A DNA stretch of 64,000 nt from Pseudomonas frederiksbergensis (GTDB lineage: Bacteria > Pseudomonadota > Gammaproteobacteria > Pseudomonadales > Pseudomonadaceae). The notes below the pieces were generated by a model that saw nothing but the letters and a program-made list of their open reading frames with translations, was not told where the DNA came from and made no database searches. The stretch is taken from contig NZ_MOBP01000002.1 in assembly GCF_003732665.1 (NCBI RefSeq), forward strand, positions 1 to 64,000. Reading direction: 5' to 3'. Position numbers and translations under genes: made by a program. Positions 7,394-15,863 of the stretch are shown piece by piece. The first letter of the stretch is position 1. Every line of letters begins with the position of its first letter.

Positions 7394-8176
7394 GTGACAG
7401 AACCGAATCTGGTAACCGGAAGCTACGTCGTTAAAAATGAACATACGCTCACCCAGTCCCCACTTGAGATGGCGGTTGCGGGTATGGAAGGTGCTGCAAC
7501 TCGTTTTTCCATTGATGCCATCAAGGACGAACGAGTCCGCGCGAGTTATGAGAGCAACATTCGGCGGATGTCGCAGCAGATTTTTGCAGACGTAAGGGCT
7601 GGCAACATCACTGTTGAAGACGGTACAAAGTTCAGCAATGAGATGCGTAACAAAATTATGTTCGAACACCGCAAGCTGACCTCTGCACAGGGCTTGGCCA
7701 TCGTTCAAAAGAAGAAAAGGGCTGGCAAAACACACATCGACGTCTTGAACGAAAAATCACAAGCCCAGTTCAACAAGAACTACGAACAACTTTCAAAGCT
7801 TCAACAAAAAGAAGTCCTGTACAGAGCACTTGAGCGGTCCGGCAGCGCCAATACAAACTTCACCGCTGGCACCAAAATCATGACGGCGATGGGCAAAGTC
7901 GGCATCATCCTGACGGCTGTAATAGCCACCTATCAAATTCTGAATGCCGACGACAAACCCAAGGAAACGGCTCGTCAGGCCACCATCCTTGGTGGTGGCG
8001 CGGCGGGTGGTTTTTTTGCGGGTTTGGGTATATCGACTATTTGCGGTCCGGCAGCGCCCGCCTGCGCTATCGCTGTTGTGCTCATTGGCAGCATCGCAGG
8101 TGCCATTGCGGGCGGAGTCGCAGCTGATACTTTCGACGCAGAGCTAGAGGAGCTTGCCCATTGGGACATCTTCTAA
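7394..8176 (+). CDS. Putative T6SS effector with glycine-zipper membrane segment
   Basis: This 260-residue protein is directly downstream of the PAAR gene, with AAGGAG before its GTG start (7394). Residues 1-160 are charged and helical. From about 165 a hydrophobic stretch (MGKVGIILTAVIATYQIL) is followed by a Gly/Ala-rich pair of segments (ILGGGAAGGFFAGLG and IGSIAGAIAGGVAAD) typical of glycine zippers, as in pore-forming T6SS effectors such as Tse4. I infer insertion into the inner membrane of target cells. No enzyme motif is visible. The likely immunity gene overlaps its 3' end by 16 bases. Homology to Tse4 itself is not claimed. Confidence 0.65.
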   Translation: MTEPNLVTGSYVVKNEHTLTQSPLEMAVAGMEGAATRFSIDAIKDERVRASYESNIRRMSQQIFADVRAGNITVEDGTKFSNEMRNKIMFEHRKLTSAQGLAIVQKKKRAGKTHIDVLNEKSQAQFNKNYEQLSKLQQKEVLYRALERSGSANTNFTAGTKIMTAMGKVGIILTAVIATYQILNADDKPKETARQATILGGGAAGGFFAGLGISTICGPAAPACAIAVVLIGSIAGAIAGGVAADTFDAELEELAHWDIF

Positions 8177-8520
8177 CCGCTACTGAAAGAGCGAGCGTTC
8201 AGATCGCGCTGGCGGAGGCGTTTGTGGATAGCGCTGTCGATTATGCCTATATAGCTGAACGAATCAGGGGCTACGACCTGAAAGTCGTGGAGGATATCCT
8301 GTACTCAGAAGTCGCACCTGTGTGCTTCAGTAACCTCGAAACGCCAGTCCCTCCCATTTGGACTGGCTTCAAAGATGAATGGCTACTGGATGAAATAGCC
8401 AAGGAAGTTGCAGCGCGAGAAAACAGTTGGTTACGACGTAATGTCGACTTACTAAAGGTCACGTGGCTGCGGTACAGCTACGGCTACATCTGGAAGGAGA
8501 TTATGAAATTCATAAACTAG
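8161..8520 (+). CDS. DUF7079-type protein, probable immunity partner
   Basis: The start is a TTG at 8161, inside the effector gene, preceded by GAGGAG eight bases upstream. No ATG is available before the conserved LTATERASVQIALAEAF region. The 119-residue product matches my recollection of DUF7079, with FVDSAVDYAYIA, then VEDILYSEVAPVC, then PPIWTGF. There is no signal peptide, so it would act in the cytosol or on its membrane face. Overlap with the effector gene and position in the PAAR cassette argue for an immunity role. That role is inferred from context. Confidence 0.6.
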   Translation: MGHLLTATERASVQIALAEAFVDSAVDYAYIAERIRGYDLKVVEDILYSEVAPVCFSNLETPVPPIWTGFKDEWLLDEIAKEVAARENSWLRRNVDLLKVTWLRYSYGYIWKEIMKFIN

Positions 8521-8667
8521 ATGAAGCGGTCCCATCATAGAAAACACCAAATCCTTTCAAGCATTGTTTCCGCGGTTTTTTCGGTTGACGCTTATACCGC
8601 TTCTTGTGCTCAACAGGCTGTCGCTGAAGGTAGCTCGGGCTATCTGATCCAAAACCGCAACGCATGA
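8521..8667 (+). pseudogene. Decayed single-repeat copy of the VAEGGSDRL gene
   Basis: An ATG right after the immunity stop opens a 48-codon frame. Its first half resembles the signal peptide of the 6254 gene with substitutions. The second half keeps only one repeat, in degraded form (VAEGSSGYLIQNR), then ends like the intact gene. The 3' end, spacer and terminator copy those of 6254-6749. The signal peptide now contains several His/Lys and a Cys and is probably not functional. I read it as a relic of a duplicated repeat gene. Confidence 0.6.
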
Positions 8668-8701
8668 ATGAATGAATGCCCCTAACGCAGTCCCTAACAA
8701 A

Positions 8702-8729
8702 AAGCCCGGCCTAATCAGCCGGGCTTTTT
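8702..8729 (+). terminator. Second copy of the repeat-gene terminator
   Basis: It has the same stem, CTAATCA loop and T tail as at 6722-6749. It ends the PAAR-effector-immunity-relic unit. Confidence 0.8.
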
Positions 8730-8745
8730 CGTAGCTGAAGCACCA

Positions 8746-9111
8746 CTACGCAACAACCTCAACATAACTAGACTCCCCACCCCCACTCGCCCCCGACAAC
8801 CAACCCCAGACAAACGCCAGCGTCGTGCGCCCTGCGTGGTCTACACCAACCGTGCCGCGAGACCAGCCAGCCAGCATCTCCCCTTCCGTCGTCAAGCACT
8901 GAAACAGCAGTTCAATGGTATCGGCACCTGTCACGCGCCCGACTTGTTGGCCGGTGCGGATCCGGCCGCCCTGGTAAGTGCCCGAGATGGCATCGCCCTC
9001 GACTTCGTAATGAAACACAGTGCCCGCACCGGATACCCCATGGGTGTTGCCCGCTACGGTAAATCGGCGATTGTGCAAACGCTCGCTGATTTGAGAAAAG
9101 GGAGTTTCCAT
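8746..9111 (-). CDS. Small beta-rich protein of the family often mislabelled N-acetylglutamate synthase
   Basis: The 121-residue protein has the pattern RRFTVAGNTHGVSGAGTVFHYEVEGDAISGTYQGG, shortened here to its key parts: an N-terminal strand, an FHY motif, a D..I.G.Y.GG turn and a later ELLFQ strand. Small cytosolic proteins of this type are widely annotated as n-acetylglutamate synthase, but the size and fold are incompatible with that GNAT/kinase-like enzyme. Real function is unknown. ATG 9111 is preceded by GGGAG. The gene converges with the T6SS cassette. Confidence 0.6.
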   Translation of the reverse strand: METPFSQISERLHNRRFTVAGNTHGVSGAGTVFHYEVEGDAISGTYQGGRIRTGQQVGRVTGADTIELLFQCLTTEGEMLAGWSRGTVGVDHAGRTTLAFVWGWLSGASGGGESSYVEVVA

Positions 9112-9206
9112 AAATGTCGCGTCCTTGAGTCGAGAGGTCTGTTCCTGCTTTCGAGGATCTTAATTGATTACGTTGGCTGCCACCGAAGCGACGCACTCCA
9201 GACGAT

Positions 9207-9236
9207 AAAAGCCCGGCCTAATAAGCCGGGCTTTTT
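9207..9236. terminator. Bidirectional terminator
   Basis: AAAAGCCCGGC and GCCGGGCTTTTT pair around CTAATAA. A-rich on one side and T-rich on the other, it could work on both strands. It lies between two minus-strand genes and would end the GGDEF-EAL transcript. Confidence 0.75.
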
Positions 9237-9286
9237 GATGCCGAGAGACAACCGTCGCCCGTTGAGGCGCGTTTGGGCGCTGGGAT

Positions 9287-11872
9287 TTAAACGTTGCTTC
9301 GGGTGCCTGCAGACTCGGTGGCGTCCAGCAACGCGTCGAACGCGTCAATATCCAGCGGCCGGCTCAGGAAATAGCCTTGGCCTTCGTCGCATGCCACGGC
9401 TTTGAGCAGTTGCAGGTGTTGGCCGGTTTCTATGCCTTCTGCCGTCACGGTCAGCGATAACGCGCGCCCCAGGCCCACGATGGCCTGGACAATGGCTTTG
9501 TCATCGTCACTTTCCACCAGTCGGCTCAAAAAGCTGCGGTCGATTTTCAAACCGTCGAATGGGAAGGCGCGCAAGTAGCTCAGTGACGAGTATCCGGTGC
9601 CAAAATCGTCCATGCATATGCGCACACCGAGGCGTTTGAGCGTTTGCATCAGCTCAAGTGCGCCAGCGGCATCGTCGAGCATGACGCTTTCGGTGATTTC
9701 CAGCTCGACTCGGGTGGGGTCTATGCCAGAGTCATGGAGTGCTTTCTGAATGCGCCCAATCAGATTGCCTCGTTTGAACTCGATGGGTGAAAGGTTGACG
9801 GAAACGAACAGTTTTTCCGGCCACTGTGCGGCGCATCGGCAAGCGGTATTGAGAACCCAGTCGCTCAGGGAGAGAATCAGCCCGGACTCTTCTGCAATCG
9901 GGATAAACGTGTCGGGAGGTATCAGGCCGCGCTCTGGATGTTGCCACCGCACCAACGCTTCGGCACCGACCATTTGCCCGTCAGCGATACGATAACGGGG
10001 CTGGAAATGCAGGCGGAGTTCACCGTGTTTGATGGCAAAACGCAGGTCGCTTTCCAGACGACGGCGTTCAATGATCCTCGCGTTCATGTCCCCCGCGTAA
10101 AAACGCCAGGTGTTGCGACCTGCTGATTTGGCTTCGTACAGCGCTATATCCGCGTAGCGCAGCAACTCGGCGGCCTCGAACGCGTCCGTTGGCGCCATCG
10201 CGATGCCGATGCTGGCGCTGACGAACACTTCCTGCTCGTCGATGGCGATAGGCCGCTCGATGGACTCGATCAGGCGATGACAGAGTGCCTCGACTTCATC
10301 CTGAGAGTTCACGTCGGTGAGGATCAAGACAAACTCATCCCCACCGATACGGGCGACAAGGTCGCCATCGCGAACGCAGGCAGCCAGGCGGCTGGAGACT
10401 TCATTGAGTACCAGATCTCCGGCAGCATGCCCCAGTAAGTCGTTGACCGGCTTGAAACGATCCAGGTCCAGGCTCAGCATGATCAGCGGTTGCTCTACCG
10501 TCGGCAGCGCCTTGAGTTTGCCATCGAGAAATTCCTGAAGACGCGTCCTGTTGGGCAAGCCGGTCAAGGCGTCATGTTGCGAGAGGAATTCGATTCGCCG
10601 ACGGGACTCAACCTCCTCCGTCACATCGGTCGCGGTGCCGCGGAATCCGCCCTGGGTCATTTCTCGCGCCGAAAGGCGAGTGATGCGCTCGCGATCCTGG
10701 GTGTCGATGTAGCGGCACTGGACGCTGATGTCCGGACGACGGTTCGGGATGCTGAGCCACTGGGATAAGGTGCCTAATTCGGTGCCCAACAGATCGTCGA
10801 TCAGCGCACCGACCCACGCGTCCCTGGAAAGCCCCGTAACCACTTCAAATCGCTCGGACAAAAAGGTCAGGCGCCAGTCAGAATCGATTTCCCATACCCA
10901 GTCCGAGCTGGCTTCCACGACGTCGCGAAAACGCGCTTCGCTGATGGCCAGGGCGTCTTGACTGCTCTGCAGCGACGCATAGCTGGCGTCGAGTGCGAGT
11001 GCGCCAGCGGTCGTGCGCCGCAAAATGGCCCAGGTCATCAGCCACACCAGCAGCGCGGCGACGCCAATCAACGGCAGGCCAATTCCCAATAAGCGCAGGC
11101 CTGGCTGTGACGAACTCCAATGCAGGGTGCCGGCAGCACCGTTATCGCCCAATGGCAGAAGCGAAATCGCGTCCTTTTCGTCGGGGGTGGCGACATGCAA
11201 ACGAGAGACGCCAAATTCATTGCCGATCAGTTCAAGTTTGGTGCTGTTCAACATATCCACGAAAACCAGCACTGAGGGCGGCCGGTCATCAGGCACCACG
11301 GTCGGATCAGTTCCCGGAGTAATCGCTGCTGCCGCGACCAGAACGGGGTTGCCTTTGACATTGATAAAGGCCGTTATCGGCGTTTCCGTTTCCGCACCGG
11401 TACGCGCCTTATCGAGAATGCCGACAATGGATTGATCGAGCCAATCGGCAACTTCTACGGGTTTGAGTTCACCCTTGATCACGGAGTAAACGGTGCGATT
11501 GACGTCGTTGACGACAAACACTCCCTGCATACCGAAATCTGCGTAAAGCGTTGAACCAATGTTTTGCCGGACGTAGGCCCAATCGGTGTCCACTTCAGCA
11601 TGCAGGTGCTTGTAAGCATCCCCCCAAAATGCGTAATCCTTGACCGTCGAGCGCATAGACTTTTCCAGCGATTGCATAGCCTTCTTCGTGTAAAACGCAC
11701 TTTCAATCTCTTCCGTGCGGTCGAGATCATGGGCCAAATAAATGAGTGAAAGGCTGGCCAGTACAAATACGGCAGCCAACAACGCCACAAACTTGAACAG
11801 GGAGCCGCGTGCCAGCGACAGGCTTGAGCGATTGGTGAAGGTATGGACGATAGTAGCGAGATTATTCGACAT
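9287..11872 (-). CDS. Membrane-bound CHASE4-PAS-GGDEF-EAL c-di-GMP enzyme
   Basis: In the numbering from ATG 11908 (12 residues longer), the order is: TM1 near 38-60, a periplasmic CHASE4-like sensor (65-270, with WGDAY and VVNDVNRTVYSV), TM2 (274-297), PAS (about 320-430), GGDEF and EAL. GGDEF is intact at 522-526, with an RxxD inhibition site (513-516) five residues before it. EAL is intact at 650-652 with downstream DDFGTGYSSL and KIDRSF. Both synthase and phosphodiesterase activities are therefore possible. The start at 11872 gives MSNNLATIV before TM1; 11908 is the alternative. It would couple an extracellular cue to c-di-GMP. It is transcribed alone, ending at the 9207-9236 terminator. 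Confidence 0.92.
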   Translation of the reverse strand: MSNNLATIVHTFTNRSSLSLARGSLFKFVALLAAVFVLASLSLIYLAHDLDRTEEIESAFYTKKAMQSLEKSMRSTVKDYAFWGDAYKHLHAEVDTDWAYVRQNIGSTLYADFGMQGVFVVNDVNRTVYSVIKGELKPVEVADWLDQSIVGILDKARTGAETETPITAFINVKGNPVLVAAAAITPGTDPTVVPDDRPPSVLVFVDMLNSTKLELIGNEFGVSRLHVATPDEKDAISLLPLGDNGAAGTLHWSSSQPGLRLLGIGLPLIGVAALLVWLMTWAILRRTTAGALALDASYASLQSSQDALAISEARFRDVVEASSDWVWEIDSDWRLTFLSERFEVVTGLSRDAWVGALIDDLLGTELGTLSQWLSIPNRRPDISVQCRYIDTQDRERITRLSAREMTQGGFRGTATDVTEEVESRRRIEFLSQHDALTGLPNRTRLQEFLDGKLKALPTVEQPLIMLSLDLDRFKPVNDLLGHAAGDLVLNEVSSRLAACVRDGDLVARIGGDEFVLILTDVNSQDEVEALCHRLIESIERPIAIDEQEVFVSASIGIAMAPTDAFEAAELLRYADIALYEAKSAGRNTWRFYAGDMNARIIERRRLESDLRFAIKHGELRLHFQPRYRIADGQMVGAEALVRWQHPERGLIPPDTFIPIAEESGLILSLSDWVLNTACRCAAQWPEKLFVSVNLSPIEFKRGNLIGRIQKALHDSGIDPTRVELEITESVMLDDAAGALELMQTLKRLGVRICMDDFGTGYSSLSYLRAFPFDGLKIDRSFLSRLVESDDDKAIVQAIVGLGRALSLTVTAEGIETGQHLQLLKAVACDEGQGYFLSRPLDIDAFDALLDATESAGTRSNV

Positions 11873-12146
11873 GGTTTCCCGCTTTTCTTGGAGGCGAGTC
11901 GGTTGCATATAACCCTATCGGCTGCGTTGACAGAATGGTGAGTACCCCGATTTTCTTGGCGCCGTTTATAAATACTCTCCAAGAGGCTAGCTCAGTATTT
12001 CCCCTTTACCTTGGGAGAGGTGATTTACGGTTTATCTGCAGACCGACCGATCAGCTCCCTGTCCTGAAGCGCTGCTAGGCGACAAGTTCAAGTTAGCTGG
12101 GCTCCCCGCTTCAGCCCGCGCCCCAATCTGTGAACTTGAGACGAAA

Positions 12147-12176
12147 AAAAGCCCGGTCTAAAGAACCGGGCTTTCT
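12147..12176. terminator. Terminator after the 100-residue membrane protein gene
   Basis: AAGCCCGGT and ACCGGGCTTT pair around CTAAAGA with A and T runs on either side, directly downstream of the minus-strand gene ending at 12195. Confidence 0.75.
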
Positions 12177-12194
12177 TGTGCCTGAAATCAGGTC

Positions 12195-12497
12195 TTAGTG
12201 CGCGTTGAACAACATAAATACACCCATCACCGCCCACAGCACGGACACGTACTGCATCGGCACAAAGAACAGTGTGTGCTTTTTGCGGAAGATGACTTCG
12301 CCACCGGTGTCTTTGTCGATGTAGGTTTTGCCCGGTTGGTTGTTCATGCGATGGCCAACGTAGGCGTTGGCAGCAGCGCCAACCAACAGGCCGACACCCA
12401 GCCCGAGCCCGTTGGGCAGTCCGGCGAAAGGGATGATGCACAGTAGCGGGATTACAACAGCGAGAAGACCCCATCCTTGCCAAATTACAAAAAACAT
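12195..12497 (-). CDS. Small two- or three-helix inner-membrane protein
   Basis: This 100-residue product has a hydrophobic N-terminal half (WGLLAVVIPLLCIIPFAG, then a Gly-rich LGLGVGLLVGAAANAYVG), a short charged loop (GKTYIDKDTGGEVIFRKKHT), and a C-terminal helix. There are no catalytic motifs. ATG 12497 follows CAGGGA. It has its own terminator and stands alone between the CHASE4 gene and punC. I know of no function. Confidence 0.65.
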   Translation of the reverse strand: MFFVIWQGWGLLAVVIPLLCIIPFAGLPNGLGLGVGLLVGAAANAYVGHRMNNQPGKTYIDKDTGGEVIFRKKHTLFFVPMQYVSVLWAVMGVFMLFNAH

Positions 12498-12590
12498 AAC
12501 GCGTCCCTGGTTAATTTTGAGGCGCGCAATCTAACAAAAAAACGGTTGCTGCGGTAACAATTTGAAATCAATTAGCCATCTACCGTAGCG

Positions 12591-12613
12591 AAAATAAATC
12601 AGTCCCCTTTTTG
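12591..12613. repeat. Half copy of a stop-codon-adjacent AAATAAATC-GTCCCC element
   Basis: AAAATAAATCAGTCCCCTTTTT spans the stop codon of punC. Complete inverted versions of the same sequence follow the stop codons at 29939 and 32673. Confidence 0.5.
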
Positions 12614-13795
12614 TAGTTCGAATCGTTTTGTTTCGGCCCGCTTGCGCCCTTGCATCCAATACCCCAGCGCCGCCACCGGCACTGTGCCCAACATCACCAC
12701 CACCGCGATCTGCAACGGCTGTTCGATCCATGTCGACACCAGCAGGCTCGCGCCGAAACACGCGCCCAGTTGCAATGCGTTTTGCAGCGCTGCGGCTTTG
12801 CCGGAATTTTCCGCAAAGGGGGTCAGAGCGTTGGTAATGATGATCGGGAAACTGGCGCCGTTGACCAGGCCCATCAGGCAGAACGGGATCAGCAGCGTGG
12901 TCAGGGTCGGCGTGGTTAATGTTGCCACCAGGTACAGCGCGATCAGGCTCACGCAGTAGGCGAGGATCATCCACGGCAGCATGAGGTGGCCGCTGATCCG
13001 CTGCAGCAGACTGCGGCAACTGAAGCCGCCGATCAAAAATCCGAGGGTGGGCAATGCGTAGCTCAGGCCGATGTCGCTGGGGCTGTAGCCCATGCCGCCG
13101 AGGATGAAGGGGGATGCGGTGAGCCAGGCGAAGAACGCGGCAGAGCAGGCAGCGTAGATCAGGACGTTGCCGCTGAAGGCCGGGGATTTGAGGAGTTGTC
13201 CGAAACTGAGGCGGGAGCGTTCGCCGTTGGCTGTCAGGCGTTTCGCAGTGGTTTTGAGTAGCAATGTGGGAATCAGCAAAGCGACGCTGACGCCGAGCAG
13301 TACGGCAAAAATCGACAACCAGCCCCAGTGATTAAGTAGCAATGCACCCAGTAACGGCGCGAGTGCCGGTGACAGGGACATCAGCGGAATGATCCCGGCG
13401 AACAGGCGATTGGCCTGGTGCGGCGGATAGCGGTCGATCACCAGCGCTTGCCAACTGACCGCCGCCGAGCACACGCCGATGGCCTGGATAAAGCGCAGCA
13501 CCCACAGTTGCACGTCGGTCTGGACCCAGAACATGCCCAGGCAGCCCAGGGCAAACAGGCTCAGGCCCATCAGCAACACCGGTTTGCGGCCGATGCGGTC
13601 GGACATCGGCCCCCACAACAACTGCCCGACGGCAAAACCGGCGAGGAAAATACTGAGGCTCGCGCCCACCGCGCCGGCGGACAAATGCAATTCGCCGCCA
13701 ATAACACCGAATGCCGGCAGGTACATGTCCATGCCCAAATAGCCGAGCATGCTCAGCCCGATCAGGTAACAGGTGAAGCCAAACGAGTTTTTCAT
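12599..13795 (-). CDS. punC: Purine nucleoside MFS transporter PunC
   Basis: This 398-residue Bcr/CflA-family MFS protein has 12 predicted membrane helices. It matches E. coli YdhC/PunC over its whole length: MLGYLGMDMYLPAF at the start, LSIFLAGFAVGQLLWGP with the DRIGRKP loop, SWQALVIDRYP, CSAAFFAWLTASPFIL and AAALQNALQLG. PunC imports purine nucleosides under control of PunR. ATG 13795 is chosen because it starts the conserved MKNSFGF region; the longer frame to 13861 has no family support. It is divergent from punR, with about 120 bases of shared control region. Confidence 0.88.
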   Translation of the reverse strand: MKNSFGFTCYLIGLSMLGYLGMDMYLPAFGVIGGELHLSAGAVGASLSIFLAGFAVGQLLWGPMSDRIGRKPVLLMGLSLFALGCLGMFWVQTDVQLWVLRFIQAIGVCSAAVSWQALVIDRYPPHQANRLFAGIIPLMSLSPALAPLLGALLLNHWGWLSIFAVLLGVSVALLIPTLLLKTTAKRLTANGERSRLSFGQLLKSPAFSGNVLIYAACSAAFFAWLTASPFILGGMGYSPSDIGLSYALPTLGFLIGGFSCRSLLQRISGHLMLPWMILAYCVSLIALYLVATLTTPTLTTLLIPFCLMGLVNGASFPIIITNALTPFAENSGKAAALQNALQLGACFGASLLVSTWIEQPLQIAVVVMLGTVPVAALGYWMQGRKRAETKRFELQKGD

Positions 13796-13917
13796 CAACG
13801 CCCTAACTGAATCTTCAATCAAATAATTTGTTAGCAGCGTGCCATTATGGGTGGTGAGCATTTCGTGTGAAGCGCTAATAATTGGACGCTCTTATCAATA
13901 TTTTTGAAGGCAACTGA

Positions 13918-14859
13918 ATGTGGTCTGAATATTCCCTGGATGTGGTCGATGCCGTGGCCCGGCATGGCAGCTTCAGCGCGGCGGCCCAGGAGTTGCACCG
14001 CGTGCCGTCAGCGATCAGTTACACCGTGCGCCAATTGGAGCAATGGCTGGCGGTGCCGTTATTTGTGCGCCGGCATCGCGATGTCGAGCTAACGCCCGCC
14101 GGCAAGCTGTTTATCGAGCAGAGTCGCGGGGTGATGAAGTCGATGCTCGACACTCGCCGTTTGTGCCAGCAAGTGGCCAATGGCTGGAGCGGTCAGTTGA
14201 AAGTGGCGGTGGATGCCATCGTCAAACAGGAACGCTGCCGGCAATTGGTGCTGGATTTTTATAAGCAGTTTCCTGACGTGGAACTGCTGCTCGGCTACGA
14301 AGTGTTCAACGGCGTGTGGGACGCCCTCGCCGATGAGCGCACCGATATTGTGATCGGCGCCACCAGCGCGGTGCCGGTGGCCAGTCATTACAGCTTTCGC
14401 GACATGGGCCTGTTGAACTGGTTGTGCGTGGCCAGCGCCGCGCATCCGTTGGCGGCAATGCCCGGACCGCTGGACGACGACCAACTGCGCCCCTACCCCG
14501 CGCTGTGCATGAACGACACCTCGCGCCACCTGCCGAAACGCGACACCTGGTCGCTGGATAATCAGCGGCGTTTGGTGGTGCCGAACTGGGCCTCGGCCCT
14601 GGACTGTTTGCGCGAAGGTCTGTGCGTGGGCATGGCCCCGGCGCACTTGATGCTGCCGCTGATCGAGCAGGGCGAACTGGTCGCCCTCAACCTGCAACGG
14701 CCGTTCGCCGCCAGCCCGTCGTGCGTGGCCTGGAATCAGAACAAGCATTCGCCGGCCATGGCCTGGTTGCTGGATTATTTGGGGGATGCCGAGACGATGA
14801 ATCAGGAATGGTTGAATGGTGCACCGATCAATTCGCCGACACCAACTTCAACCCGATAA
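13918..14859 (+). CDS. punR: LysR regulator PunR
   Basis: The 313-residue LysR protein is very close to E. coli YdhB/PunR, starting MWSEYSLDVVDAVARHGSF and sharing ELHRVPSAISYTVRQLE in the recognition helix. The effector domain shares EVFNGVWDAL, IVIGAT and DTSRHLPKR. PunR activates punC in response to nucleosides such as adenosine. Divergent placement next to punC supports the same circuit here. The C-terminal 15 residues, rich in Pro/Thr/Ser, extend beyond the family end and overlap the convergent SMR gene by 32 bases, so the tail may be recent read-on sequence. Confidence 0.9.
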   Translation: MWSEYSLDVVDAVARHGSFSAAAQELHRVPSAISYTVRQLEQWLAVPLFVRRHRDVELTPAGKLFIEQSRGVMKSMLDTRRLCQQVANGWSGQLKVAVDAIVKQERCRQLVLDFYKQFPDVELLLGYEVFNGVWDALADERTDIVIGATSAVPVASHYSFRDMGLLNWLCVASAAHPLAAMPGPLDDDQLRPYPALCMNDTSRHLPKRDTWSLDNQRRLVVPNWASALDCLREGLCVGMAPAHLMLPLIEQGELVALNLQRPFAASPSCVAWNQNKHSPAMAWLLDYLGDAETMNQEWLNGAPINSPTPTSTR

Positions 14860-15148
14860 CCCCACCCAGGATCAGCGCGATGCACAGAAGCCGCAGCGGT
14901 GAAGCGGAGTCGCCCAAGATCGCCATGCCGAGAATCGCGGTGCCCGCCGCGCCAATGCCGGTCCAGACTGCATACCCCGTGCCCACGGGCAATGAGCGAA
15001 GCGCCAGTGACAGCAGGAAAACGCTCGACACGCCGGTGGCGGCGGCGATGAGGCCGGGGGTCAGTCGGGTGAAGCCGTCGGAGCCTTTCATTGCGAAGGC
15101 GAAGGCGATTTCGAGAATGCCGGCGAGGCCCAAGAGTAACCATGCCAT
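14828..15148 (-). CDS. Small multidrug resistance protein, SugE/Gdx-like
   Basis: The 106-residue protein has four membrane helices and the SMR landmarks: a membrane-embedded Glu in LAGILEIAFAFAMK (residue 13), YAVWTGIGAAGTAILG in helix 3 and a C-terminal LILGGVIGLKL. The WTGIG signature points to the guanidinium/quaternary-ammonium (SugE, Gdx) branch rather than EmrE. It works as a dimer exchanging cations for protons. No guanidine riboswitch was recognised upstream. The 3' end overlaps punR. Confidence 0.85.
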   Translation of the reverse strand: MAWLLLGLAGILEIAFAFAMKGSDGFTRLTPGLIAAATGVSSVFLLSLALRSLPVGTGYAVWTGIGAAGTAILGMAILGDSASPLRLLCIALILGGVIGLKLVSAN

Positions 15149-15206
15149 GGTGACAGTTCCTTTCGTTGAGTAAGTGAGCGCCCCATCGAGGCGCTCATCT
15201 GGAGGG

Positions 15207-15662
15207 TCAGGCCTGGGCAGCCGCCGCCGGGATCGAGCGGAAGGTGATGCCGAAACGGTTGAACGCGTTCATCAGGCCGATGGCGTAGGTGAGGTCGGTG
15301 AGTTCTTTGGCGTTGAACTCGGCGGCGGTGGCCTGGTAGTCCGCGTCTGGCACGCCGGTTTCGGCGACCAGGGTCACGGTTTCGGCCCAGGCCAGGGCGA
15401 TGCGCTCACGGGTGGTGAACACGGCGCCGGAGTCGCGCCACACCGGCACCAACACCAGTTTTCCCACGCTGACGCCGAGTTTGATCAGGTCCCGGGAGTG
15501 CATGTCGATGCAGTAGGCGCAGCCGTTGAGTTGCGAGACCCGCAGGTAGACCAGATCGATCAGTTCGTGGGGCAGACCGCTTTTTTGCACGGCCATGTAC
15601 ACGCCGCCGAAGGCCTTGTAACCGTCGGGCGAAGCGCTGGCGTAGTCGATGCGATGGGTCAT
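15207..15662 (-). CDS. Carboxymuconolactone decarboxylase / AhpD-like protein
   Basis: The 151-residue product has the AhpD core CAYCIDMHSRD (CxxC then His) around residue 48, followed by a helical bundle with WAETVTLV. These proteins form oligomeric helical rings and usually act as peroxidase or reductase partners. ATG 15662 has GAGGA at a good distance. An in-frame extension to 15698 lacks support. It sits between the SMR exporter and the divergent azoR operon, suggesting a redox or electrophile-stress role. Confidence 0.85.
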   Translation of the reverse strand: MTHRIDYASASPDGYKAFGGVYMAVQKSGLPHELIDLVYLRVSQLNGCAYCIDMHSRDLIKLGVSVGKLVLVPVWRDSGAVFTTRERIALAWAETVTLVAETGVPDADYQATAAEFNAKELTDLTYAIGLMNAFNRFGITFRSIPAAAAQA

Positions 15663-15863
15663 GATGAATCCTCGTGTTGATTGATTTGAGGACTCCATCG
15701 TGGGGCGTCATGGCCTAGCGAAGAAGGTCCATGATTTGGCTTTTGCAGTGGACCATGCTGCTGACATTCTTGGCCCAGTCGTTAAGACCATTCATGGATC
15801 TTTTGGCTAGGTCATGGGCTTCGTAGCATGGGGCCTCTTTCGATAACCTTGAAGTGAGCCACC

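Noticed and set aside
14828..14859. Possible frameshift at the end of punR
   Set aside because: The extra Pro/Thr-rich tail simply overlaps the convergent SMR gene; the conserved LysR domain is complete before it.
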